NCBI GenBank assembly: GCA_964389305.1
Contig: CAYMEK010000012.1
Span: 1 to 64,000 of the forward strand
Direction: 5' to 3'
Source: CAYMEK01 sp964389305
Lineage (GTDB): Bacteria; Spirochaetota; Spirochaetia; SZUA-6; DRHE01
DNA length: 64,000 nt
In this document: one piece after another, positions 1-7,656 of the stretch
Layout of the letters: each line of letters begins with the position of its first letter
How positions within the stretch are numbered: position 1 is the stretch's first letter
The notes under the pieces: generated by a model
What the model was told of the DNA's origin: nothing
Database searches by the model: none
What the model saw: the letters and a program-made list of their open reading frames with translations, nothing else
Translations under genes and position numbers: made by a program

Positions 1-1215
1 GATCAGCCGCTTGGTCTCCGCCGTATCGATGCCCAGGTAGCAGCTGTGCTTGTAAGGCGGAGAGCTGACCCGCACGTGGACCTCCCTGGCCCCGAAATCG
101 CGGATGATGCGGATGATGTTCTTCAGGGTGGTGCCGCGGACGATGGAATCCTCCACCAGCACGACCCGCTTGTCACGGAGCACGGAGCGGTTGGGGTTGT
201 ACTTCTTTCGCACCTTGGCGTCCCTGATGGCCTGGGTCGGCTCGATGAAGGTACGGCCGATGTAGTGGCTGCGGATCAGGCCAAAGTCGAAGGGAATCCC
301 CGATTCACCGCTGAATCCCAGGGCGGCGAAGGTGCTGGAATCGGGAACGGGAATGACCACGTCTGCGTCCACCGGATGTTCCCGCCAAAGCTGCCTGCCG
401 AACCCTTTGCGAATATCTCCGGTGGTGTGCACGCTGCCGTACAGGAAGCTGTCCGGCCTGGCGAAGTAGATATATTCGAAGATGCAGCGTAGCTGCTCGC
501 CGGGAGGGAACAGGCGATGCCGCTGGAGTCCCCGCTCGCCGGCAATCAACAGCTCCCCGGGTTGGACCTCGCCGAGCGATTCGGCGCCGATAATGTCTAA
601 TCCCACCGTCTCGGAGGCCACCACGTAGGCTCTGCCTACCTTGCCGAGCACCAGGGGGCGGACTCCGGACGAATCGCGCACCGCGATCAGCTCGTTCAAT
701 GTCAGCATAACGATGGAATAGGCAGGCTTGACCTCGCGGAAACAGGAGGCGACGATATCCTCGATCTTTCGCTCCCTGCTGCGGGCAAAGTGATGAAGAA
801 TGATCTCAGTATCGCTGTCAGATTTAAAAATGCAGCCCTGCCGCTGGAGCTTCGCTTTCAGCGGCCTGCAGTTGGCGAACTGCCCGTTATGGGCGATGGC
901 CACCGGGCCGTGCTGGGTTTGGGCGATCAGGGGTTGGGCATTCTCCAGGGAGGAGGAGCCGAGAGTGGAATAGCGGTTGTGCCCGATGGCGCCCCTGCCG
1001 TTGAGCTCGTGAAGCATCTTGTCCGTGAAGATCTCATTGATGATGCCCATGCCGTGATAGCTGTGGAATTTGCGCGGCGAAGCGCTGACGATGCCGCTGG
1101 ACTCCTGGCCGCGGTGTTGAAGATTGTGCAGTCCCAGATATACGTATTCGGCGGGCTTCTCCACGCCCCAGATGCCGAATACGGCGCAGTTGTCGTGAAT
1201 TCGGTCTTCATGCAT
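1..1215 (-). CDS. purF: Amidophosphoribosyltransferase, C-terminus cut by window edge
   Basis: Catalyses the first committed step of purine synthesis, moving ammonia from glutamine onto PRPP. Read on the minus strand from ATG 1215, the protein begins MHEDRIHDNCAVFGIWG, so the Ntn glutaminase cysteine is residue 10 behind a short propeptide, as in Bacillus-type PurF. NLQHRGQESSG and GHNRYST follow. The PRPP loop VLVEDSIVRGTT is present, and a cysteine in SPPYKHSCYLGID sits where Fe-S-type PurF has a cluster ligand. A GTG at 1227 with a good GGAGGG upstream is an alternative start. It lies 56 bases behind purB and is the last purine gene visible; its end is outside the window. Confidence 0.95.
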   Translation of the reverse strand, partial: MHEDRIHDNCAVFGIWGVEKPAEYVYLGLHNLQHRGQESSGIVSASPRKFHSYHGMGIINEIFTDKMLHELNGRGAIGHNRYSTLGSSSLENAQPLIAQTQHGPVAIAHNGQFANCRPLKAKLQRQGCIFKSDSDTEIILHHFARSRERKIEDIVASCFREVKPAYSIVMLTLNELIAVRDSSGVRPLVLGKVGRAYVVASETVGLDIIGAESLGEVQPGELLIAGERGLQRHRLFPPGEQLRCIFEYIYFARPDSFLYGSVHTTGDIRKGFGRQLWREHPVDADVVIPVPDSSTFAALGFSGESGIPFDFGLIRSHYIGRTFIEPTQAIRDAKVRKKYNPNRSVLRDKRVVLVEDSIVRGTTLKNIIRIIRDFGAREVHVRVSSPPYKHSCYLGIDTAETKRLI

Positions 1216-1271
1216 GAGCTGTCCCACGTTTCGCCTGCCCTCCCCCGCCTCGGCCGGCAGATCCCGCTCCT

Positions 1272-2714
1272 TCAGACGCGAAGCTCCTCGTCTCCTCCGG
1301 CCTCCAGGTGCCGGTACCTGTCCAGCAACGGCCGTACCTGCTCGTTCAGGTACTCCTCCACCTGCCTCTCGGCTCTCCCGGAAAAGTCCGAACCATAGGC
1401 GATTTCTTTCAACTCATCAAGATCGAAGGGAATACGCCCATCCTCCGCCAGCCTCTCCAGAAGCCTGCTGGGGCTACCCTGCTCCTTCATCTCTCTGGCG
1501 GCCGCAATGGCATTCTCCCGCACCGCTTCGTGAAGCACCTGCCGGTCTGCCCCCCGCACCACTGCCTGCATGATGACCGTCTCGGTGGCCAGGAAGGGCA
1601 GCTCCTCTTCCAGCAGCCGGGCCGTCACTTTGGGGTACACGCAGGCTCCCTTCACAATGCCGGCGTACAGGATCAGGACCGCGTCCACCGCGAGAAACGA
1701 CTGGGGCAGGTACAGCCGGCGTCCGGCCGAGTCGTCGAGCGTGCGTTCCAGCCACTGGTTGGCCGCGGTCTGGTCGGCGGACTGCACCTGGCTCATCACG
1801 TACCGGGCCAGGGAGCAGAGCCGCTCGCAGCGCATGGGATTGCGCTTATAGGCCATGGCCGAGCTGCCCACCTGTTTTTCCTCGAAAGGTTCCTCCACCA
1901 TTTTCAGATGCTGCATCAGGCGGAAGTCTACCGCAAACTTGTGGGCGATCTGGGCCGTATTCTTCAACAGGTCCATAATGCGGCTGTCCCACAGGCGGGG
2001 GTAAGTCTGACCCGTGACAGCGAATCGCGTAGGGAATCCGAGCTTCTCGCACACCAGCCTGTCCAGCTCCTTGACCTTCTCGTGATCTCCGCCGAAGAGC
2101 TTGAGGAAGCTGTCCTGGGTGCCCGTGGCCCCCTTGGCTCCGCGCAGGCGATATCCGGCCAGAACGCGCTCCAGGTCTTCCCAATCGATCAGCAGATCCT
2201 GCAGCCAGAGGGTGGCCCGCTTGCCCAGGGTTGTAGGCTGGGCCGGCTGGAAGTGGGTGTAGCCGAGGCAGCGCAAGGCCTTGTGCGCTTCGGCAAAGCG
2301 GGCCAACTCGCCGATCACCCGCAGCAGGCGCCTCTGCACCAGCCTCAAGGCCTGGTGGTATTGGATGAGCTCCGTGTTGTCGGTAACGAAACAGCTGGTA
2401 GCGCCGAGATGAATGATTCCTTTGGCCGCAGGGCACTGCTCGCCGTAGGCATGGATCGCGGCCATGACGTCGTGGCGCAGCTCCCGCTCCTTGCGTTCCA
2501 TGACCGCGAAGTTCAGCTCGTCGCGCTTGGCGCGCAGTTCGGCGAGCTGGCTCTCGCTGATATTCAATCCCAGCTCGGCCTGGGCTTCGGCCAGGGCGAT
2601 CCAGCAGCGCCTCCAGGTCCGGTACCTGTTCCCTTCCGAGAACACCACGCCCATCTCGGCGCTGGCGTAGCGGCTGATCAGAGGATTGGAATACCTGTCG
2701 TTTTTACCTGCCAC
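1272..2714 (-). CDS. purB: Adenylosuccinate lyase
   Basis: Cleaves SAICAR to AICAR and adenylosuccinate to AMP, releasing fumarate. The 480-residue protein carries the fumarase/aspartase-superfamily signature SSAMAYKRNP at about residues 284-293, in the form seen in the eukaryotic-like ADSL branch, plus the TSCFVTDNTE and TGTQDSFLKLF segments. Length fits the ADSL branch. It sits 24 bases behind purC and 56 bases before purF, so it is inside the purine operon. A 475-residue reading frame on the opposite strand is a shadow of this gene. Confidence 0.95.
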   Translation of the reverse strand: MAGKNDRYSNPLISRYASAEMGVVFSEGNRYRTWRRCWIALAEAQAELGLNISESQLAELRAKRDELNFAVMERKERELRHDVMAAIHAYGEQCPAAKGIIHLGATSCFVTDNTELIQYHQALRLVQRRLLRVIGELARFAEAHKALRCLGYTHFQPAQPTTLGKRATLWLQDLLIDWEDLERVLAGYRLRGAKGATGTQDSFLKLFGGDHEKVKELDRLVCEKLGFPTRFAVTGQTYPRLWDSRIMDLLKNTAQIAHKFAVDFRLMQHLKMVEEPFEEKQVGSSAMAYKRNPMRCERLCSLARYVMSQVQSADQTAANQWLERTLDDSAGRRLYLPQSFLAVDAVLILYAGIVKGACVYPKVTARLLEEELPFLATETVIMQAVVRGADRQVLHEAVRENAIAAAREMKEQGSPSRLLERLAEDGRIPFDLDELKEIAYGSDFSGRAERQVEEYLNEQVRPLLDRYRHLEAGGDEELRV

Positions 2715-2738
2715 GGGCGGATCCGATCTCTTTGATCC

Positions 2739-3842
2739 TCACTTTTTGAAAGCCTCGAGCCGCTCCATCATCCGTTCCAGCTCCGGTACTTCGAACACCC
2801 TTTTACCCGTATAACGATTGCAGCCCGCTAGGTACATCTGGGATACCAGGGCGGCAAACTGCTTGGGAAGCTTTCGGGGCTTGACGTCACAGCTCTTCTG
2901 CCAGCCGGGACCTGTCTTTTTCCACTTTTCACAAGCCAGGACGAACTCCGGCTGGTTGCGCTTGTACCACTGGCGCAGTACTTCCTTGCTGATCTGCTCT
3001 CCCTGCCAGGCAAAGCGGTTTTCGTCGAAGGTCCCCAGGACGTCGCAGATGACCAGTCCATTGTCCCAGACCGCCTCGATCTTCCCGTCGAAGTGGGCAA
3101 ATCCGCTATTGCCGGCCTGCTCGCTGATCAGCTCGTTGGCCTGCCGGGCCAGCGACTTGAGGTCCTTGAAATCGCTTCGCCGCAACCCGGATATCCGGTG
3201 GGCTTCCCGCTCCGTCAGGGCCCGGTCGCCCGCTTCCAGCTTGGTGGTGAAACTCATGATCGGCCTGGGAAGCATCTGCCCGGGCCTGGGCTCTTGTTCC
3301 AGACCTAGCTCTTTGAGGATTCTACGCATCTCGCTCCTGCGGCGATGCGGATCGGACAGCCTGCCGACATTTTCTATCCGTGCGAAGACCGAGCTTCCCA
3401 ACGGAAGACCGTTGCGGAAAATAACCTCCAGTCCGATCAGGTAGTTGTTGATTTCGCCCCGATGCTTCTCGAAAAAGTTGTAGTCGTAGCTGACCTCGAT
3501 CCGATCGTTGCGCCAGAACTCGCGCACGACAGGACGGTAGACCCTGGCCAGGGCGACCTGCATGGTGGCCTCCCCTCCCTCGCCTTCGACCAGGTCGGAG
3601 AAGCGAACCAGCCGGCCTTTCGAGTCCACCAGGCCCTGGTAATGGGTCCGGAGGCCCCTTTTCTCCAGCTCTTCGAAGTTGAACGCGGCCATTACCGCCA
3701 GGGCCCGGCCCTTGTTCGGCAGATGGTCAGGCATCTCTCCCCAGTCGAATACGCTGTAGCGGTCGGAGAAAACGAAATTTCCCACTCCCGGTCTGTTCTC
3801 GCAGGCCGGCTCCAAGACGAACAGGTCTTTCACACTTCCCAT
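2739..3842 (-). CDS. purC: Phosphoribosylaminoimidazole-succinocarboxamide synthase (SAICAR synthase)
   Basis: Joins aspartate to CAIR using ATP. The N-terminus (VFSDRYSVFDWGEMPDHLPNKG) and GLEVIFRNGLPLGSSV match the SAICAR-synthase ATP-binding and substrate regions, and DGKIEAVWD plus DVLGTFDENRF match the C-terminal half. At 367 residues it is longer than the roughly 240-residue E. coli enzyme, with extra sequence between the conserved blocks and at the C-terminus. It follows purE by 12 bases and takes the product of PurE. Confidence 0.92.
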   Translation of the reverse strand: MGSVKDLFVLEPACENRPGVGNFVFSDRYSVFDWGEMPDHLPNKGRALAVMAAFNFEELEKRGLRTHYQGLVDSKGRLVRFSDLVEGEGGEATMQVALARVYRPVVREFWRNDRIEVSYDYNFFEKHRGEINNYLIGLEVIFRNGLPLGSSVFARIENVGRLSDPHRRRSEMRRILKELGLEQEPRPGQMLPRPIMSFTTKLEAGDRALTEREAHRISGLRRSDFKDLKSLARQANELISEQAGNSGFAHFDGKIEAVWDNGLVICDVLGTFDENRFAWQGEQISKEVLRQWYKRNQPEFVLACEKWKKTGPGWQKSCDVKPRKLPKQFAALVSQMYLAGCNRYTGKRVFEVPELERMMERLEAFKK

Positions 3843-3854
3843 CTGCTTTCGCTC

Positions 3855-4358
3855 CTAGAGCAGGTTGCGCAACTGCTCATCTTTGGCCTCTAGCTGCCGG
3901 AGCTTGTCTTCCCTGCTCCTCTCCAGCCGATCGCGCAGCGCCGGATTGAACGGTGCGTAGATTTGGGCGACGAAGCGGCCGACATTGCTGGTATTGAAGA
4001 TCGTGGCATTCGAGCTTCCGGGAGGGTTGCTCAGACAGCTGGCATTGGGCGCATCGGGAGGGCAGCTAATCACCGGGTTATTGGCATGGAAAGAGAGCGT
4101 ACCGGAAAGGGCGTCGGTGCCGCCGGCCACGGATATATAGGTCAGCGCTCCCCCCTCTTGTTCATAGTGACGGATAAGGTCGAGAAGCCTTTCCGGGCTC
4201 TTGTGGGCCGAACAGATCCGTACCTGATAGGGGATTCCATAGCTCTTGAGGGAGCTGACGATCTTCTCCACGTGGCTTCTATCGCTGTCCGATCCGGCCA
4301 CGATAACCGCACAGCCGGACTTGTCCCGGACGGCCTGTGCAATCTCCTGCTGGCTCAT
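3855..4358 (-). CDS. purE: Phosphoribosylaminoimidazole carboxylase PurE, class II-like (CO2-using)
   Basis: Converts AIR to CAIR. The 167-residue protein has AGSDSDRSHVEKI, SAHKSPERLL and a PVISCPPDAP block. Lysine in SAHK and PVISCPP recall the animal/Treponema denticola class II enzymes, which carboxylate AIR directly with CO2. Class I enzymes carry SAHRTP and need N5-CAIR from PurK. No purK lies among the purine genes here, which agrees. The class is inferred from motifs. It has a 169-base untranslated gap upstream, unlike the tightly packed genes before it, so it may have its own promoter. Confidence 0.93.
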   Translation of the reverse strand: MSQQEIAQAVRDKSGCAVIVAGSDSDRSHVEKIVSSLKSYGIPYQVRICSAHKSPERLLDLIRHYEQEGGALTYISVAGGTDALSGTLSFHANNPVISCPPDAPNASCLSNPPGSSNATIFNTSNVGRFVAQIYAPFNPALRDRLERSREDKLRQLEAKDEQLRNLL

Positions 4359-4469
4359 GCTGAGCTCCCCTCTCCCGTGATGCTTTTATCGTGTTCTGCT
4401 CTGCTTGAGTATTGTACTATCTTCGTATCTGTCGCGGACGTTGTTTCTGCTGCACACTATAAACACTTA

Positions 4470-4536
4470 CTCCCGGCCCTGTCAATTCGCGAAAGCTTGC
4501 GCGTGCCTTGGCGCCCTCCCGGCCCTGTCAATTCGC
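4470..4536. repeat. 21-base direct repeat at the purD 3' end
   Basis: The same 21 bases (CTCCCGGCCCTGTCAATTCGC) occur at 4470-4490 and 4516-4536. The second copy covers the last purD codons and its TGA, so the first looks like a stray duplication of the gene end lying in the purD-purE spacer. The rest of the spacer (4359-4469) shows no gene. Confidence 0.8.
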
Positions 4537-5823
4537 CAGGCGCTGACGCTTCAAAGCCCGGTGACCGATGTCCCGGCGGTATCGGCAGCCGTCGAAGTCG
4601 ATCTTGCTTACGCCCAGGTAGGCCCGGTCGATCGCCTCCCGGATCGACCGGCCGGTTCCGGTTACGCCGAGCACCCGGCCCCCGGCGCTCACCACCTCGC
4701 CGCTGGGCGCCCTGGCGGTTCCCGCGTGAAACACAAACAACCCTTCGAGAGCCCCCGCCTCGGCAAGACCGTGAATCACCTTGCCCTTCTCGTAGCTTCC
4801 GGGGTAACCGGCAGAAGCCGTCACCACGCAGCAGGCGGCCCCGGCCGAGCTGCGGGCGCTCCGGCCGCCCAGGTCACCGGCGGCCGCGGCCTGAAGAAGC
4901 TCGAACAAGTCGCTGTCCAGAAGGGGCAGTACCGCCTGGGCCTCGGGATCTCCGAAACGGCAGTTGAACTCCACCACCCTGGGCTCCCCGTCCTTGATCA
5001 TCAGCCCTACGTACAGGCAGCCCCGGTAGGGCGTACCGGCTTCGGCCAGACCGGCCAGAGTCGGCTCGACGATGAGCCGGTGCACCGCCTCCTGAACGGA
5101 GGAGGTGACCACCGGCGCGGGAGCATAGGCGCCCATGCCGCCGGTATTGGGTCCCCTGTCGCCGTCCAGGGCGCGCTTATGGTCCTGGGAGGCGACCAGA
5201 TACAGCGCGCGCTCGCCGTCGCAGAGGGCCAGGATCGAGGCTTCCTCCCCCTCCATGAACTCCTCGATCACTACCGTCTCTCCTGCCGCTCCGAATACCC
5301 TCCGGCCCATCAGCCGCGCCAGCGCCTCACTGGCCTGCTTCCTGTTTTCGCAGACGATGGAACCTTTGCCGCCGGCCAGTCCGGCGGCCTTTACCACCAC
5401 CAGCCCTTCCGGGAGGCTGCCGAGGTAATCCTCCGCTTTATCCAGCTCTTCAAATACGGCAAAAGCGGGGCCGGGAATTCCCCTGCTCGCCATGAACTTC
5501 CTGGCAAAGGCCTTATCCGCTTCCAGCCGGGCCGCCGCTCGGGAGGGACCGAAGACCGGAAGCCCCTTCCGCTGGAATACGTCGGCCAAACCGCTGCACA
5601 GAGGAGCCTCGGGTCCCACTACCGTGAGGTCGACCGCCTTGTCTTTGGCGAAGTCCGCCAACCTGTCAAAATCCGCAGCGTCCTTCGCTTCCATCGTCAG
5701 GTTGCCCGGCGTTCCGGCGTTCCCGGGCGCGGTCCACATCTCCTTCACCTCCGCACTGCGCTGCAGGAAAGTGGCCAAAGCGTGCTCCCGGCCTCCGCCC
5801 CCTATTAATAATACCTTGGCCAT
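4528..5823 (-). CDS. purD: Phosphoribosylamine-glycine ligase (GAR synthetase)
   Basis: ATP-grasp ligase making GAR from phosphoribosylamine and glycine. The protein (431 residues, normal length) begins MAKVLLIGGGGREHALA. It contains VVGPEAPL, KAAGLAGGKGSIV, the ATP-grasp segment VVIEEFMEGEEAS, DHKRALDGDRGPNTGGMGAY, and the metal-binding EFNCRFGDPEAQ. It lies 13 bases behind purN. Its 3' end overlaps one copy of a 21-base direct repeat. Confidence 0.96.
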   Translation of the reverse strand: MAKVLLIGGGGREHALATFLQRSAEVKEMWTAPGNAGTPGNLTMEAKDAADFDRLADFAKDKAVDLTVVGPEAPLCSGLADVFQRKGLPVFGPSRAAARLEADKAFARKFMASRGIPGPAFAVFEELDKAEDYLGSLPEGLVVVKAAGLAGGKGSIVCENRKQASEALARLMGRRVFGAAGETVVIEEFMEGEEASILALCDGERALYLVASQDHKRALDGDRGPNTGGMGAYAPAPVVTSSVQEAVHRLIVEPTLAGLAEAGTPYRGCLYVGLMIKDGEPRVVEFNCRFGDPEAQAVLPLLDSDLFELLQAAAAGDLGGRSARSSAGAACCVVTASAGYPGSYEKGKVIHGLAEAGALEGLFVFHAGTARAPSGEVVSAGGRVLGVTGTGRSIREAIDRAYLGVSKIDFDGCRYRRDIGHRALKRQRLAN

Positions 5824-5836
5824 GTACTCACCTCCT

Positions 5837-6721
5837 TCATTCCTCCGCGTCCTGTAGAAACAGATCCGGCAGTGCAGCGCCGTCCAGCAGGAAGCCGCCG
5901 GCCCGATCCCGGGCCAGCCTCCCGGATTGCATCAAGGCCGCCACCAGATCGAGAGTCTTCGGAAACTCGACCCAGTCGCCCGACTCCTTGAGCCGCTGCT
6001 GTATCTTCCGCGCCCGGGCGACTAGCAGATTGGCGGACGAACCTTCATCCGCCTGCCTGACCGCCTGCCGGAGGATTTCTCTCGGATCCATTCCTTCTGA
6101 AAGAAGGCTCTCCCCTCGAAGCCCTGGAGGCAGACTCACAGCAACGGGCCGAGAGACCCTGGCAATCGGCCCCCCGTCCAGCTCCGGCGTAACCAGGTGG
6201 GTGGTGGAGTGAACAAAACGCTCGCCGTTGAGAATGGCCTTGGCCGTGGGCACCCAACCCAAACCGATATAGCGCCGGCGGCCGGAGGAATCCCGCACGC
6301 GCAGATCGCCGGGATGAACATTTACCAACACATAGGCACGGCACAGAAAGGAGCTGACGATCCAGTCATAGCCGGCCAGGGCCACCAGCCGGACGCCGAA
6401 ATCGGCCAGCAGGCGCTCGCTGCGGCGGTCGAAGCGCTCCCGCAGGTCAGGGTCCCGCAGCTTCCTGCGCTCCGCGATATCCAGGCCCTGTCCCGGATGG
6501 GGTACCCCGTAGAACTCGTAGATATCGTTGAGCCGGGCCGCCACCCCGTATTCCTCGGCGATGCGCCGGTAGTTGGAGTCCGGGTTGTCCGAGAGGATCA
6601 CTCTGATCTCGTAGCTGGACGCCCGGCTTCCCGCAGGGCTGTACTCCAGGATCTTTCGGGCATTCGATCCGGTTCCGCTCATCAGGATGGCCGCCGGGAT
6701 TCTCACCTCCCTGCCCTTCAC
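5837..6721 (-). CDS. purN: Phosphoribosylglycinamide formyltransferase, long form
   Basis: Transfers a formyl group from 10-formyl-THF to GAR. ILMSGTGSNARKIL is the N-terminal nucleotide/phosphate loop. NVHPGDL supplies the catalytic Asn and His, and TPELDGGPIA supplies the catalytic Asp. At 294 residues it is about 80 longer than E. coli PurN, with an insert between the N-terminal loop and the catalytic block and an extra C-terminal region of no recognised fold. Its ATG overlaps the purQ stop by 4 bases, suggesting translational coupling. Confidence 0.9.
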   Translation of the reverse strand: MKGREVRIPAAILMSGTGSNARKILEYSPAGSRASSYEIRVILSDNPDSNYRRIAEEYGVAARLNDIYEFYGVPHPGQGLDIAERRKLRDPDLRERFDRRSERLLADFGVRLVALAGYDWIVSSFLCRAYVLVNVHPGDLRVRDSSGRRRYIGLGWVPTAKAILNGERFVHSTTHLVTPELDGGPIARVSRPVAVSLPPGLRGESLLSEGMDPREILRQAVRQADEGSSANLLVARARKIQQRLKESGDWVEFPKTLDLVAALMQSGRLARDRAGGFLLDGAALPDLFLQDAEE

Positions 6722-7656
6722 CTTTCCGCCTCCCCTGCGGGCCCTGCGTCCCTGGCGCCACTGACGTAGCGTACGGCGTTTCGAAACACCGCCAACCCTT
6801 CTCCTTCTGGGGCCAGGGGCCGTCCCAAAGCCGCCCGACGGGTCCAGGACGGGTGATTGTACGGAGAAAGAAAGGCCTCAGGATGGGGCATGAGGCCGAA
6901 GATCAGCCCGCTCTGGTCGCAAACCCCGGCTACGGCCATAAGCGAGCCGTTGGGATTGTAGGGGTACTCCTGGGTGGCTTTCCCCCGGTCGTCGGCGTAG
7001 CGGGCCACCACCAGGTGCCGTCGCAGCAGAGCCTCGCGCAGCTCCCGGTCTCTCATGACGAACTTCCCCTCTCCGTGGCGAACGGGCACAAACAGCCGCT
7101 TCAGTCCCCGTGTCCAGATACACGGGGAGCGGGGATCGATAGCAAGGCGTACCCAGCGGTCCTCGAAGCGGCCCGAATCATTGACGGTTATCGTAGCGGT
7201 CTGCCGCCATGGGCCGATCGAGGCTCCGCAATCGGCCCTTTTCCCCGGACCGCCTGAAGACGGCATCCCCGGCAGGATGCCCATTTTCACCACGGTCTGG
7301 AAGCCGTTGCAGATGCCGACGATCGGCCTGCCGGCGTCGATGAACCGCTCGAGGTCCTCCCGCAGTGCGTGCCGGAAGCGGCTGGCCTGGACCGTACCGG
7401 CGCCCAGGTGATCGCCGTTGGAAAAGCCTCCGATGAAGGCCAGGATGGCGTAGCCGTCCAGACGCTTCTCCTGGCTAAGAATATCGGTGATGTGAACCAG
7501 GTGAGGCTCGGCCCCGGCCAGCTCGAAGGCCAGGGCGGTTTCACGCTCGCAGTTCAGCCCGTCTCCGGTGATGATGAGAACCCTTGGCTTGGCCGGTCTG
7601 CCTGCTGCTGTGCCGCCGCCCCTGTTCCCAGCGCCGCCTTGCTGTTCAGAGCCCAC
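6718..7656 (-). CDS. purQ: Phosphoribosylformylglycinamidine synthase, glutaminase subunit
   Basis: Class I glutamine amidotransferase that feeds ammonia to PurL. GICNGFQ holds the nucleophile cysteine and LMPHPEAF the His/Glu pair. The first 20 or so residues are a Gly/Ala-rich tail before PRVLIITGDGLNCERE. At 312 residues it is longer than the roughly 230-residue PurQ of Bacillus and closer to the glutaminase domain of large one-chain PurL. It overlaps the purL end by 11 bases and purN by 4. Confidence 0.93.
   Translation of the reverse strand: MGSEQQGGAGNRGGGTAAGRPAKPRVLIITGDGLNCERETALAFELAGAEPHLVHITDILSQEKRLDGYAILAFIGGFSNGDHLGAGTVQASRFRHALREDLERFIDAGRPIVGICNGFQTVVKMGILPGMPSSGGPGKRADCGASIGPWRQTATITVNDSGRFEDRWVRLAIDPRSPCIWTRGLKRLFVPVRHGEGKFVMRDRELREALLRRHLVVARYADDRGKATQEYPYNPNGSLMAVAGVCDQSGLIFGLMPHPEAFLSPYNHPSWTRRAALGRPLAPEGEGLAVFRNAVRYVSGARDAGPAGEAER

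Noticed and set aside
1308..2735. 475-residue open frame antisense to purB, and similar long antisense frames at 9485-11029, 15499-16785, 19732-21324 and 23940-25355
   Set aside because: All lie opposite well-identified genes. GC-rich codon use leaves the complementary strand open, and their proteins are Gly/Gln/Arg-rich with no recognisable motif.
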